Positions 21,158 to 32,511 of a stretch of 64,000 nucleotides of DNA are shown piece by piece (position 1 is the stretch's first letter; every line of letters begins with the position of its first letter). Below the pieces are notes generated by a model. The model saw only the letters and a list, made by a program, of their open reading frames with translations, had not been told where the DNA came from and searched no databases. This DNA comes from Paratinospora sagittata. Lineage: Eukaryota; Streptophyta; Magnoliopsida; Ranunculales; Menispermaceae. A program made the position numbers and the translations under genes. The stretch is from assembly GCA_035771175.1 (NCBI GenBank), contig CM069598.1, positions 20,257,438 to 20,321,437 on the forward strand, in the 5' to 3' direction.

Positions 21158-22624
21158 TAGGAAAAGTACATCACATAATGATTTAGCATGGTTCAGCTTT
21201 TAAAGCCTACCTCTATGACTTGATCTCCCCGATCAAGATTTTCTAACCCAACACTACAATATCCTACTTCAAGGGTGAGGATCAAAACCAGTTACACAGT
21301 TACTTCACAGCTGTGAGCAACCTTTTCACATTCACCATTCTCGACAAGAGAACTTCTTAGTGGCTAACAAGCCATTTAACTTACAAAGAGAGAATAAGGG
21401 GGATTTCCTTACCAGAAAACCTCAGAGATACTTACAACTCCTATGAAACTTACTGACAAATTTCTCAGATAATGATAAAAATGAAGTGCAAGAGCAGAGA
21501 ATGAAGGCTGCTTTAAAAAGTTCTTTGAATGATTTGAACATCACAAATGAAGCTTGTTCAATTCAAAGTTCAAACTCAAAACTATAGTTTTTTGCTTAAA
21601 AAAACACTTAGAAAACTTTTGAAAGTTGGCGAAATTGCAAATACTTCGTTGGTTGGTTGAATGAAGAACACAACTATGTTTTTATACAAAAACAGAGTAT
21701 GAGCACAAATTAGGGTTTCAATCTCCAAGAAAAATCTGATTTGATTTCAAAATTCAAACATAACATTCTAATTCATTCATTAAAAAGAATGGGGCAAAAA
21801 TTTGTGCGAAAATTTGTGCAAAAGTACTTACAATCAAAGAAGAAAGTGAATGTGAAGTGTCATTTTCGTTGCCCAGAAATGACAGTTCTTCCTGACACAC
21901 ACAACAGTGCGCTGCTCCAGAGGAGGGGCACACTGGTGCAGGAAGAACACCACCTAGCTGTCCATAAAACACCGCGCTGCTCCAATAAGGAGCACGCTGC
22001 GTGCAGCAGACATAGAGGGGTTTTTGTCACAGTTTAAGAGGAGCGCGCTAGTCTAGAGAGGAGCGAGCTGATCTGATCCAAACCAGAGACTTACCATTTT
22101 TTAGGTTCACGGTAGCGTGCTGCTTCAAAGAGGAAGGTGCTGGTGAAAGTGGCAGGCCATTAAGTGACCTGCCAGCTTGAGGAGCACGCTAGTCTAACAC
22201 TTGACACTAAAACATGATTTTTCTTTAAAAATTCTTTACACAAACTTGTTCAAATATAATCAAAAACTTTGGAAACCAAATTGGAGATTTGAAAACACTT
22301 GAAACTGTATTCCAATGAATATAGAACATGATTAAAATTAATTTTAAAATAATTTGAAGATCATGCTCATTTTGAAAATATATGAGATGCACATAATCTG
22401 AGCAAATCTAGAGTGGGTCCTATAGCCTAAGATCATCTAGACAAAGTAAAATAAAAATTACATTCATTGTCTTGATATTGAGGGTATTCAAGCTTGAATC
22501 CTTTATCTTGAATTGTGGTGGTCTTTAAATGTGAAACACTCAAATAAATTATTAGTACCAAAAAGACTCATGTTGCTTGTAATCACTAAAACTGAAAGCC
22601 AACATGGGGGTCACTGGATCATCA
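21158..22624 (-). mobile_element. C1 3' LTR, inner segment
   Basis: Continuation of the LTR begun at 13401. Near 21155-21410 it has the leader-type sequence seen at 28850-29000 in C2: a CTTGATCTCCCCGATCAAG hairpin at about 21220 and an ATTCTCGACAAGAGAAC hairpin near 21340. A TATA box on - lies at 21679-21686. From 21895 to 22195 it carries repeated (G)AGCRCGCT motifs. It ends at ATCA (22624), TGATGATCC on -, next to a polypurine tract. Total LTR without G3 is about 1570 bases. Confidence 0.8.
21895..22195 (-). repeat. Repeated AGCGCGCT-type inverted motifs in C1 LTR
   Basis: Short motifs such as GTGCGCTGCTCC, CGCGCTGCTCCAATAAGGAGCACGCTG, GGAGCGCGCT, TAGCGTGCTGCTTC and GGAGCACGCTAG recur about every 40-60 bases. 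Several pair with their neighbour, as in CTGCTCC with GGAGCACG. Similar motifs recur outside this LTR at 24968-25165 and 32096-32160. Confidence 0.6.
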
Positions 22625-23081
22625 ATCTCCTCCCTTTTTATTATTTTAAACATTCGTTATAGGCCTAAGAAGTAAATGACTCTATCATGTATGCATGAAA
22701 TTTTGCAAAACTTTTGGCAGAGTTTCGCTTAAAAATTGAATATGCAGACAATTCAAACACACAAACACAAGATTCATAACCTGTATATATTCATTTCCAT
22801 AATACCAAATATCCAAACAAAGAAAAATGAAACATCCATGGAAAAGAGAATTAGATGCACAATTCACATAAAAAAAATTCATCAATAAGCTCTCTAATAC
22901 ATCCATCCATGTATATATATAATCCAAGTACAGTCATGAGTACAATAAAAGATACACATCCATACATTTAACAAAAATACATCAATAAGCTCTCTCATAC
23001 ATGCATACACTCCCCCTAACTCTAAGCACTCCTCAATCTTATATATTCTCCCCCTTTTGAAATCTCAAAAAGAGGGGATGC
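22625..23081 (-). other. C1 polypurine tract and 3' untranslated region
   Basis: On - the run AAAAAGGGAGGAGATT (22625-22640) abuts the LTR start and is the PPT. The rest is AT-rich untranslated sequence after the envelope-position ORF, with C-rich patches (CTCCCCCT near 23009 and 23049) that read as extra purine tracts on the sense strand. No gene is seen. Confidence 0.75.
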
Positions 23082-24710
23082 TCAATAACTGGGAGGCATG
23101 TCGGAGGCTAGATTTGGAAGGATTTCTGCTACAATCTGAGATGAAGATGATCGCCAAGAGGAATGTCCCGGAGCAATAGTAGTCGATGGAGCAAGAGAAC
23201 GCCTGAGATGTGGAGGAGTGGATGTCCAAGACGGCTGAGGAGGAGGAGAAGACGCCATAGGAAACAACTGAGCATGTGAAGCAAGAATAGCATCAATCCT
23301 CTGAAGATAGTCAACACAATTGAGCACCCATGTGGAGGTAGTCTGCATCAACCGTGTAGCATGCGCCAATAAAGATGTCATAGACCACATCTGAGTGTCG
23401 AAGTCATGCAATGTTTGCACAGACTGACAGGCCACACCTCTGATAGTCTTCTCCAGGTTAGAGAACCATGGAGGAATGAAACTCGAAGAGGAGGGGGTCT
23501 GACACTCTTGATCACGTATGGCCATCAGAATATGCTCATGAGCATCTATCCGAGACTACATGGTTTTGAGCGTGGCGTTGTTCTGAGAGAACATCGTCGC
23601 TTGGGTAATTTGAAGTGTTTGGATCTGTTGAAGAATCAAATCCAGGGCGGTGGATGGGGTCTCTATTGCAGCTGCAAATGGTGGAGTAGGAGGAATAGAT
23701 GCATCTCGAACATGATCAGGCTCGAATGAAGTAGGCTCTGGAATAAAATCATCTCGCAGAGTAGAGGTAACAACCACATCTCCATGGGGGTCATGATCAT
23801 CATCTGCCTGGGGTCCAATCTGATAGGCCTTCAGTGCACGAGCATCTGAGTGGGTGGCCTCAGAGTCTATGGGAGTGGGATCTCCAGTATGGGAACTCTT
23901 GAAGAAGTTATCCTTCAAGCCTGTTTGAAGCTCAACTTTGGGAATCCACTTCATCTTGTCCTTATAGTACACATAATGCACGTGTTTAAGAGTAGTGGGT
24001 CCAATGCGGCTCTGAGAGATGAAAGAACAGGAGTTCTCGGTGGACAGATCAATCCAAACAGCTTCAAAGAATTTTTTCAAGTGCATGGCAAATGGAATGG
24101 CCCGAGAAGTTGTTTTTGTGCACACCACATAGTTCATCAAGATGTGGGAAAGGTTGACCTTTGTCTTAGTCAAGACACACCAGGTCAGGAATAGGTCAAG
24201 GGGTTTTGCAAAGCCCCTGCTACCTCTCCTAGGTTGTATACAATGAGAAATGATGTTATGAAAAACCCTAGGGACAAGGTGAAAAGTGGAGTTATCAAGA
24301 TCGTTTAGGACACCATTTAGCCAGTCTTGTTGTTTGGAGCACATCAAAAGTGTTGCCATCTTGTCATACTCAGGAAAAACAACCTCGTCTTCAACCATTT
24401 GGATATGAATAGGGACATCAGGAATGGAGAAGAAAAGCTCAAACATGGTGGATGTGACGTTTATGTCCTTCCCTAAGATAGTGGTGTTTTTCTTGAAACT
24501 TTGGTCAGAGGGCTTCCTAAGGCCTAAGTAGAAGATTTTAACTAGAGTGGGGTACCACCTATTTTGATAAGATAGAAAAGGTACCCAACCTTGCGGAACA
24601 GATGAAGAGGGTCGGTCTTGTCGGGGTCGAACTCATCGTTCCCTCACTAGAGAGGAAAAAGCTACCATCTTTTGCAAAGAACGTGTGGGAAATTTCATAC
24701 GAGGAGGCAT
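23082..24710 (-). pseudogene. Extra ORF in envelope position of C1 (SIRE-like)
   Basis: A 543-codon frame on - from MPPRMKFPTRSLQKM (ATG 24710-24708) to TAA, broken only by TGA at 24633-24635 and TAG at 23556-23558, both explicable as C-to-T changes. The N-terminal half has WYPTLVKIFYLGLRK, NTTILGKDINVTSTMFEL with the IP motif, ISHCIQPRRGSRG and LTKTKVNLSHILMNYVV. This is the same order and spacing as ORF1 of family G. Then comes an acidic linker, a coiled-coil stretch (LDLILQQIQTLQITQATM), and a Ser/Pro-rich C-terminus. There is no signal peptide or transmembrane helix. It lies between pol and the PPT, the place of the env-like gene in SIRE elements, but the sequence gives no envelope features. 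Confidence 0.6.
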
Positions 24711-25273
24711 TTTGCACAAGAAAACTAAGGTTTGTGCAAAAAATTAGAGAACAAGGGCACAAAATGGAAAGAAAATGCAAGGAACGAGATTAGGGCACAG
24801 ATTGATTACCTATGACTCAAAGAAATGGCCCAAAATTAGTTGGAAATCGAAGAAGAAGACTGGAGCACACTGAAATGAGGGCGGAGGTCGTTGCTAGAGC
24901 ACAAAGGGAGAGAGAAATGGAACGGAAATGTCTGTGGGTCCTTTTATAAGTGTTGCCCAGAAACAGACAGCAGCGCGCTGTTCACCTCCTCAAGAAACTA
25001 CCACCAGCGCGCTGCTAACCAGAGGAATGTGCTGCTCTCTAGAGGAACGTGCTGCTTTGAGTAACCTGAAAACTCAATTTCTTAGACATGTGCAACTAGC
25101 ACGCTACTCCTTTAAGGAGCACGTTTCTCATCCAAACCCAAAACTTTTTGAGTTTTCTTCTTTCCCAACCAGTGCGCTGGTGAAATGATAGAAAATTCAA
25201 ACTGATTTTCTTCAAATCCAACCAACACCAAACATCAATTATCATCAAATTGACATTAAATAACACTCAATCA
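24711..25273 (-). other. Spacer between C1 pol and the extra ORF
   Basis: Non-coding on the sense strand. Between 24968 and 25165 it holds CAGCGCGCTG, CCAGCGCGCTGCT, GTGCTGCTCTCTAGAGGAAC, CTAGCACGCTACTCC and GGAGCACG, the same motif set as the LTR at 21895-22195. The resemblance could reflect an LTR-derived promoter for the downstream ORF, which is inference. Confidence 0.5.
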
Positions 25274-26988
25274 TCAAATATTTGACACATTTGACTCACT
25301 AAACATGCCTAATTCTCTCCTAATGCGAACAAATTGATCTTTTACCAATGCCTTATTGAAAATATTCGCTAATTGATCCTTTGCTCCAATATGAGTGAGC
25401 TTGACATCTCTATTTTGCACATGATCTCTAAGGAAATGATGTCTAATCTCTATATGCTTGGTCCCAAAGCGCAAAACAGGATTCTTGGAAATGTTGATGG
25501 CACTTGTATTATCACAAAATATTTCAGCGCAATCAACATAGATTTGGTAATCCTCAAGTTATTGTTTCATATATAAGATTTGGCACAACAACTACCAGTT
25601 GCACTATTGGATAATGTCACTGAGTTTTGCTTCTTGCTAAACCAAGTAATCAAAGAATTATCCAAAAAGTGGCAAAAACCAGAGGTACTATTCCTATCAA
25701 TGAGACTACCAATATAGCCTGAGTTTACAAAACTCTTTAGCTCAAAAGAAATGCCTTTTGGATACCAAATCTCCAAATCAGTTGTTTTACTAATATATAT
25801 ATCTAAAGATTCTCTTAACACATTTAAGGTGGGATTCCCTAGGACTTGATTGAAATCGAGCACATAAACAAATATTAAACATGATATCTGATCTACTTGC
25901 TATCAAATACAACAAACTACCTATCATGCCTCTATAAAGCTTAGTGCAACAGGTTTTCCCTTCTCATCCTTATCCATCTTAATAGCTGAGTTGCATGGGG
26001 TATCAATGGTTTTCAAGTTTTCAAACTTGAACTTCTTAATCATGTCCTTAGCACACTTACTTTGGCTTAAGAATGTGCCATTTGACATTTGCGTAATTTG
26101 AAGGCCAAGGAAGTATGTAAGTTCCCCAATCATACTCATTTCAAATTCATCTTGCATAATCTTAAAGAATTTTTTGCAAAGATGACTATTTGAAGTACCA
26201 AAAATGATATCATCTACATAGATTTGAACTAAAACATTATTAAAATCTTTATGCTTAATGAATAAGATATGATCCAATTTTTCTTTCTTAAACTCATGCT
26301 CTAGAAGGAAAAACTTAAGCCTATCATACCAAGCTCTAGGAGCTTGTTTCAATCCATACAACACTTTATGAAGTCTGTACACATAATCTGGATTTTGAGA
26401 ATCCACAAACTTTGGTGGTTGTTCCACATATACCTCTTCATTTATGTACCTATTCAGAAAGGCACTTTTAACATCCATTTAGTATACTGCAAAGTCTCTA
26501 TAGCAAGCATAGGCTAGTAGCATTCTGATTGCCTCTAATCTTGCTACTAGTGCAAAGGATTCTTCATAGTCTATTCCTTCCTCTTGATTGTATCCTTGGG
26601 CAACTAATCTTGCATTGTATCTAACAATCACTCCTTTCTCATCTTTCTTGTTCCTAAAGACCCATTTGGTTCCTATAATGGACTGATGTGTTGGTCGAGG
26701 AACTAGTTCGCATACTTTGTTTCTAATGAAGTGTCATAACTCTTCTTGCATAGAAAGAATCCAATTTTCATCACCAAGAGGTTCAATTTGGGATACAAAG
26801 GCTACATGCCCTTGAACTTTGTTAATTGTTGCTCTAGTGGTCACTCCCTTAGAAGGGTCACCTAAGATTTGGTCTTTGGGGTGACTAGTAAGGAGCCTAG
26901 AGTTCTTAGGGACTTTTAAGTTTCGATATTTCTCTTTTAAGTCATTTTTCTCCTTGTGAACATCATCCTTATCATCAATATCCAGTTT
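25274..26988 (-). pseudogene. pol: Reverse transcriptase and RNase H of copia element C1
   Basis: On -: the RT N-terminal part with a [11 protein letters not shown] stretch and [15 protein letters not shown]; then [23 protein letters not shown] and an intact catalytic YVDD (26209-26220); then [12 protein letters not shown] frame change near 25935 precedes the [12 protein letters not shown] motif. RNase H runs through STSGFCHFLDNSLITWFSKKQ to LTHIGAKDQLANIFNKAL and the ELGMFSESNVSNI end. A TAG interrupts RT next to MDVKSAF (26478). The spelling of motifs fits Ty1/copia of the SIRE/Maximus group. Confidence 0.9.
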
Positions 26989-28077
26989 TTATAGATTTTT
27001 ACAAATTGTTTGTCTAAGATCACTCTCATCAAAATTGACATGTATTGATTCTTCTACAACTCTAGCAGACTTGTTGAACACTTTATATGTTCTATTATGT
27101 GAAGAGTAGCCAAGGAATATTCCAATATCAGATTTTGGATCAAATTTATCCAAATTGTCTTTGTCATTCAAAATAAAACATTTGCTTCCAAAGACTTTAA
27201 AGTGTCCTATATTGGGTACTTTACCCTTCCACAACTCATAAGGAGTTTTTTTCATGATCTTCCTAATCAATGTCCTATTCATATATTGGGTACTCTACCC
27301 TTCCACAACTCATACGGAGTTTTTTTCATGATCTTCCTAATCAATGTCCTATTCGTAACATAGCAAGCACTATTAATGGCCTCAACCTAAAAATGAGTAG
27401 CAACATTATATTCACATAACATAGTCCTACACATTTCTTGCAAAGAATTATTTTTTCTTTTTATAACTCCATCTTGTTTAGGAGTTCTAGGGGCTGATAA
27501 GTGATGTATATAGCCTTGTTTGCTACAAAAATCACTCTCCACTCCTATCACTTCTAATGATGGTGATTTTGTATCCTTTTTCATTTTCTACTTTATGACA
27601 AAATTTAATAAACACATCACACACCTCATGTTTGTGAGCAAGGAAAAATACCCAAGTAAAACGAGAGAAATCATCAACAATAACATATACATATGATTTT
27701 CCTCCTATGTTTTGGGTCCAGGTAGGTCCAAAAAGATCCATGTGGATCATTTCAAGAGCTCTAGTAGTAGACATGATTTTCTTGCCAAGTTGACAAGGTT
27801 TACAAACCTTATCCTTTAGATACACTCCTTTAGGAATGCTCTTCGCCACCTCATTTTTGGCAAGTCTAGAAATATTATCCATACTAACATGACCTAATCT
27901 CCTATGCCATAACCATGCATCATCGTTCACAACAGCAGTCAAACATGAGACATTTTGATCACTAATATCATTAAGCAATGTAGAGTAAACATTCTTATGT
28001 CTATACGCTATGAATGCAATAAAACCATTGGCATGTGTAACAATGCCCCTATTTGCTTCAAAACTAACATCATAATC
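26989..28077 (-). pseudogene. pol: Integrase of copia element C1, cut by G4
   Basis: On - it opens with DVSFEANRG at the G4 insertion point. The zinc finger follows (HRRLGHVS ... CKPCQLGK, about 27780-27920), then catalytic Asp residues in MIHMDLFGPT and IIRSDRSGE. The catalytic Glu region reads QDGVIKRKN where active copia enzymes have a Glu before RKN, so the third catalytic residue is changed to Lys. A 74-base tandem duplication (27211-27354) disrupts the NRTLIRK-TPYELW segment. The C-terminal KVFGSKCFILN and GIFLGYSSHNRTYKVFN motifs are well kept. Confidence 0.88.
27211..27354 (-). repeat. 74-base tandem duplication inside C1 integrase
   Basis: The segment from ATTGGGTACT to TGTCCTATTC occurs twice in direct succession (27211 and 27285), with two base differences. 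It duplicates the coding stretch around the TPYELWKGKVPN motif and shifts the frame, because 74 is not a multiple of three. Confidence 0.9.
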
Positions 28078-28700
28078 TGTCACGACCCACGACCAGTGTC
28101 GTCATGTCCGACACGGAACCCCCGAGTATATCCTCCCTCGATACACCCGGCGTCCCATTAGCCTAATTTAAACAACCTAATAAACACATAATCCCACATC
28201 ACAACACTATCCAAACAAAGATATAATCAAAACAACATGATATAATTACATCTCCAAAAATGACAAAATAAAATTCCATAAGTCCAAAATATACAAACCA
28301 TACCTAACCATAAATACATCACATCTATGTGTTAAGAATATACAATAGGTGTTATTTAGTACATAATTAACAAAATAAAAAGAAATGTACTAAACACCTA
28401 CGTCACCAAAAGTCGGGAAGCTCAACGCAACTAAGCCTTTCCCTTCCCCTTCCTATCAGAACCTGAAATGATAAGAATGAGGTATGAGCTACAACAAACT
28501 CAGTGAATGTTTTCTACAAGTGGCGATATACATGCATTTAGATAGAACATGGTAAAAACTCGTCAAAGCAATTTAAAGAACATGGTGATATTCAAGATCA
28601 TATACATGCTAAACATAATGCATCATGTCAATATTCAAGACAATGCATTTTATTTTCTAAACATATAATATGCAATCTTAGACACCTCCTAAGTAAGAAG
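28078..28700 (-). mobile_element. G4 3' LTR, outer segment
   Basis: TGTCACGACCCACGACC at 28078 is the LTR 3' end read on - (...GGGTCGTGACA). It cuts C1 integrase. The five bases before it, TAATC (28073-28077), match TAACC (56094-56098) after the far LTR at four of five. The segment is interrupted at 28701 by copia C2 and resumes at 40553. Homologous to 50446-51239. Confidence 0.93.
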
Positions 28701-29550
28701 TGTTGGCCCAGATATGTCCAAGAGGGGGGTGAATTAGACACTTAACATATTTTAACCTTTCTTAAAAATGTGTGGAATAATGAAAGCAGATTAAAAAAAG
28801 TATAGCAATCAAATACAGCAAATGTAAATGAGACATTGCAAGCAAGATTTATAGTGGTTCGGCCGCGCCTACATCCACTACCTAACCTCCTTAGTTAGGA
28901 TTTGTTCAAACTCCACTATGGACCTTCTTACGGATGAAGATCAAACTAGTACACTTTCTCAACTTGCGGGTGTGAGAACCACTGTTTCTCAACTTACGGA
29001 TGTGAGAAGACCGTTTCTCAACTTCAGGGTATGAGATAACCATTACAACTTCGAGCAACACTTGCTCTTGCCCAGTGACTAACCGGTCACTGCAAATTTA
29101 ATATAAGATGAGATATGATTCCCTTTACTTCGAATCAAAGTGACACTTACAAAGCTATGGATTGAACCTTCTGTGATCACAGATTCAACAAAATATGTAT
29201 GATGAAGTTTATGCTGAAAACAGGTTCAAAGAGCTTTTGTCTTCTTCAATGGATTGTCAAAATAATGAAGATGAAGTTCAATCAATCTAGAAGACTTAAA
29301 GTTTTTCTTTCAAAAGATCGTAAGATCAAGCACAAGTGAAAGACGACTAACTTTCAAAAAGTGTTTTGGCACAAGTAAAAACTGTTAATACATTTTGAAT
29401 GAATATCAATTTTCGTATATCATTAGTTTTTTTTTCTGCTCTAGGGCAGCATGTATATATAGGAATAACAGAAGCACAATGGACTTGATAATTTTGGCTC
29501 TTTAGGTTATTTCAAATACAACGTATACTTTTCTTTCCCGAAATGGATTG
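28701..29550 (-). mobile_element. C2 3' LTR, outer segment
   Basis: TGTTGGCCCAGATATGTCC at 28701 is the LTR 3' end on -. AGAAG precedes it (28696-28700) and also follows the far LTR (40548-40552), a perfect target duplication, so 28701-40547 is one insertion in the G4 LTR. Contents: a CCTAAC/GTTAGG hairpin (28881-28899), TAGTGG/CCACTA pairing (28852-28879), a run of TTCTCA...TGAGAA hairpins (about 28955-29036) and a TATA box on - at 29454-29461. Confidence 0.93.
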
Positions 29551-32506
29551 TGTGACGACCCACACCCCAAACCGTCATCCCTTATGGGTTGGCATGGGGA
29601 AGTGCAGGGGTAGGACGCTAGGCGTAGGCATCCACGACCACCTCAAATCATCCCATGAGATGATCAAGACCCTACAAGCCTCAACCAGACTATCACATAG
29701 AGTCCTCAAATTTTATTTTATTTTTTTGAACCACATCAATCACCTAATAGACTTAACAATTCTAATATCAATGACATGCATCCACATGAATAAAATAAGA
29801 ATGATCCTCAAGGCACATAAGACAATAATCATAATCTCCCAAAATAATCCAACATAAACCCACAATAGTCTAAGGCCACATGCCTAGACTCATCATCAAA
29901 TCCAATTCCAAAACATATAACCAAATACATCAAGTCAAAGGCCACAAGGCCAATATACATCCATAATACAACACCCCTCACCATCTAAGTTTAACAAGTG
30001 TTATGTTAATTTCATATGTATTAAAATAACTAAAACCATTCACATATGAAATCAAGGACATCAAACCATACATAAGAGTCCTAGCTTGGCAGTGGCTATC
30101 TCTCAAGTGAACACAATACTCTTGCCCTTGCCCTTATCAGTAGAACCTGGAAAGAGAGTGAGAGTGTGAGCCAACAGTGCCCAGTGAATAGTATTCAGTA
30201 GTGTCATCAATTATACATCATAAAAGTCATATATACATATGCATGAAATAATGCTCATGAGTATGTAAACACATAGTAAAATAAGCCTTCTCAATTCCAT
30301 GCATTTCAAAACCATTCATTTCATGCTGTAGAGACCCACATGGCCCTCCCTTATTAGGGTACAACTGACATATAGATCATTCACCGTCAGTGACATGATC
30401 CTCCCTTAATAGGAGCATGTCAATTTCTACCTCTAGAGAAGTCAGCTTGGCACTCATGCACAAGCCTCCTAGGAACACCTAGGGAACTTAGCTTGGAACA
30501 CCAAGCCTTCTAGAGTTTTAAAACCATTCAAAATCCACCTCTAGAAAAGTCAGCTTGGCAACATGCACAAGCCTCCTAGGAACACATAGGGAACTTAGCT
30601 TGGAACACCAAGCCTTCTAGAGCTTCCACATACAAATCTACCTCTAGAGAAGTCAGCTTGGCAAGCATGCACAAGCCTACTAGGAAACTTAGCTTGAAAC
30701 ACCAAGCCTTCTAGAGTATCAATGCATGCCATTTCAAAACATATTAACACATGCATTTCCATAATAATGTTTCATGACTTTCAACATACAAGTATAAGTA
30801 AATAAGATGACACAAGTGATAAACAAGATGAACAACTACTCACAACCAATGCCACGCAAGCAAAGCTATCCACACACGGGCCTACAAGAATCCCAATGCA
30901 AAACAAGATCCTGTAAACCATAGATTTATGCACATATATCAATTACCATGATCATTCATACATAGATACACTAATCATGATTAATTCCTAATTCAATAAG
31001 TCAATGTGCATCAAAATTCCCATCATGAGTTTCCCATCTCATGGTCAACCTCGACATCCGTGTGAATCCACATATAAGATTAATTCCCAAAAAACTAAGA
31101 GAATCACTTAGTCTGGGTCATTCAATCCTTACACAAGTCGAAACCATTCAAAACCATGCAAGATTGATCATAATCAAGTCAATTCCTCAATTCAAATCAA
31201 TACATGGCACATGACCCAATTTGGGGAAAAATCTCTACAATAGGCATAGAGCCAAATTGCACTAAGTCATACAAAATCAACATAGGTTTAAACATTCTAA
31301 ACCCATGATTTCACTCAATTTAGGTCCAATTAGATAATCCCCAAGTCAATTTGATCAATTGACTTGGTTTAGGTCAAAAGCTCCAATTTTGGCAAAATCC
31401 CCAAAATCAAGCCCTAGGCCGATTTTACATTACAACTAGGGTCTTCGATGGATAAAAATACTGAACACCACCATCAATCAACTAGAATCAGTCGTTTATC
31501 CAACATAGTTGACATGCAAGTCCAAAGGAAATCCCTAAGTTCGATTTCTAGGGTTTAGGCCTTTACATTTAGATACACCAATTTCTTGTTAGAAATTGGG
31601 GAAAATGGTACCATTGGGTTCCAAATCCACCAAGCCTTATGGGTTTCCAACAAAACCCTAAACTCTTGCATCACCAAAAATGTGGTGAAGTTCATGCAAA
31701 ATACATTCCAAGTGTAGATCTAGGTCTTAGAGAGTAGATTCAACCGTAAGCAAGCCAAAAATGGCAAAAATCAGTGAACCCTAGGTTTTGGTCACTTCCA
31801 AACTGTGGTCTACACCCTTCCTTAGGTCAAAATCATGCTCATTTACTCATCTACAAAGAGAAACTAGGAAGAAAATGGAGAAATACACTTCCTTTTGGTG
31901 GGATTTGAGCAATCAATCACAAAACCCTAGCTTTTCCCCCTTTCTTCTCTTCTCCTCATCTTTCCCCTCTTTCCAAGCTCAAAAACGTGCAAATGAGCTT
32001 ATTTGGAGTGTTGGTTGCTTAAATAGTCATTTTTTAGGCCCACACTTGAGAACTTGCAAAAATTTAAAAGAAATCAGTTTTCTGGGTTTTTTTGCCATGG
32101 AGCACGCTCTTCGGTTGATTTTTCAAAATTTCCAGGGTTTTCACATCATGGAGCGCGCTCCTCGGTTGATTTTTGAAAAATGGTAATTTTTCATCCCATG
32201 GAGCTCATTCCATGGTTACCCAAAATTTCTGAATTTCTTTCCAACATCGAGCGCTCGATACACATCGAAAATTCGCATTTAGATAGGCGTTTTCTATGTA
32301 AAAATACGTGTCAGACTCGATTCTAACATCCTCGAGTCCATTCAACGCACCAAACATAAAGTTATCACAAAATCAAAGAGAAAACACTCTAAATAACGTG
32401 CATAAAACATCAAACACACAATCAACCAAAACAAGGCAAACATATAGAGTTTGGGCAAAACACAAACGGGTTATGGGCTAGATGAAATAATTTCTAGGGC
32501 GCTATA
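29551..32506 (-). mobile_element. Solo LTR S1 in the C2 LTR
   Basis: TGTGACGACC to GGGCGCTATA, 2956 bases, inverted termini of the TGTGRCG...CGCYACA type as in S3. Flanks GATTG (29546-29550) and GATCG (32507-32511) are a target duplication with one change, and removing S1 plus one copy restores the sequence seen at 39528 in the other C2 LTR. No pol or gag is present, so this is an LTR left by recombination. It holds three copies of a 105-base repeat (30427-30717) and GGAGCRCGCT motifs near 32100-32160. It shares internal segments with the G4 LTR, so the families are related. The strand is inferred from that similarity. Confidence 0.9.
30427..30717. repeat. Three-copy 105-base repeat in S1
   Basis: Three tandem units each run from CTACCTCTAGAGAAGTCAGC through GCACAAGCCTCCTAGGAAC to CACCAAGCCTTCTAGAG. 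The third lacks an internal piece. Within each unit AGCTTGG and CCAAGC, and CTCTAGA and TCTAGAG, pair as inverted repeats. Confidence 0.88.
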
Positions 32507-32511
32507 GATCG

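Noticed and set aside
13401..22624. Host gene promoter or exon near the C1 LTR
   Set aside because: All segments align with C2 LTR layout or with G3; nothing is left over.
23406..24194. Open frames on + across the C1 extra ORF
   Set aside because: They are antisense to the longer - strand frame, which has conserved domain landmarks and an ATG in phase.
29551..32506. A possible autonomous new mobile unit, since it has symmetric TGTGACG...CGCTATA ends and target duplication
   Set aside because: It has no coding sequence, the ends follow the TG...CA LTR rule with 5-base duplications, and S3 shows the same structure with shared segments of the G4 LTR. A solo LTR explains it.
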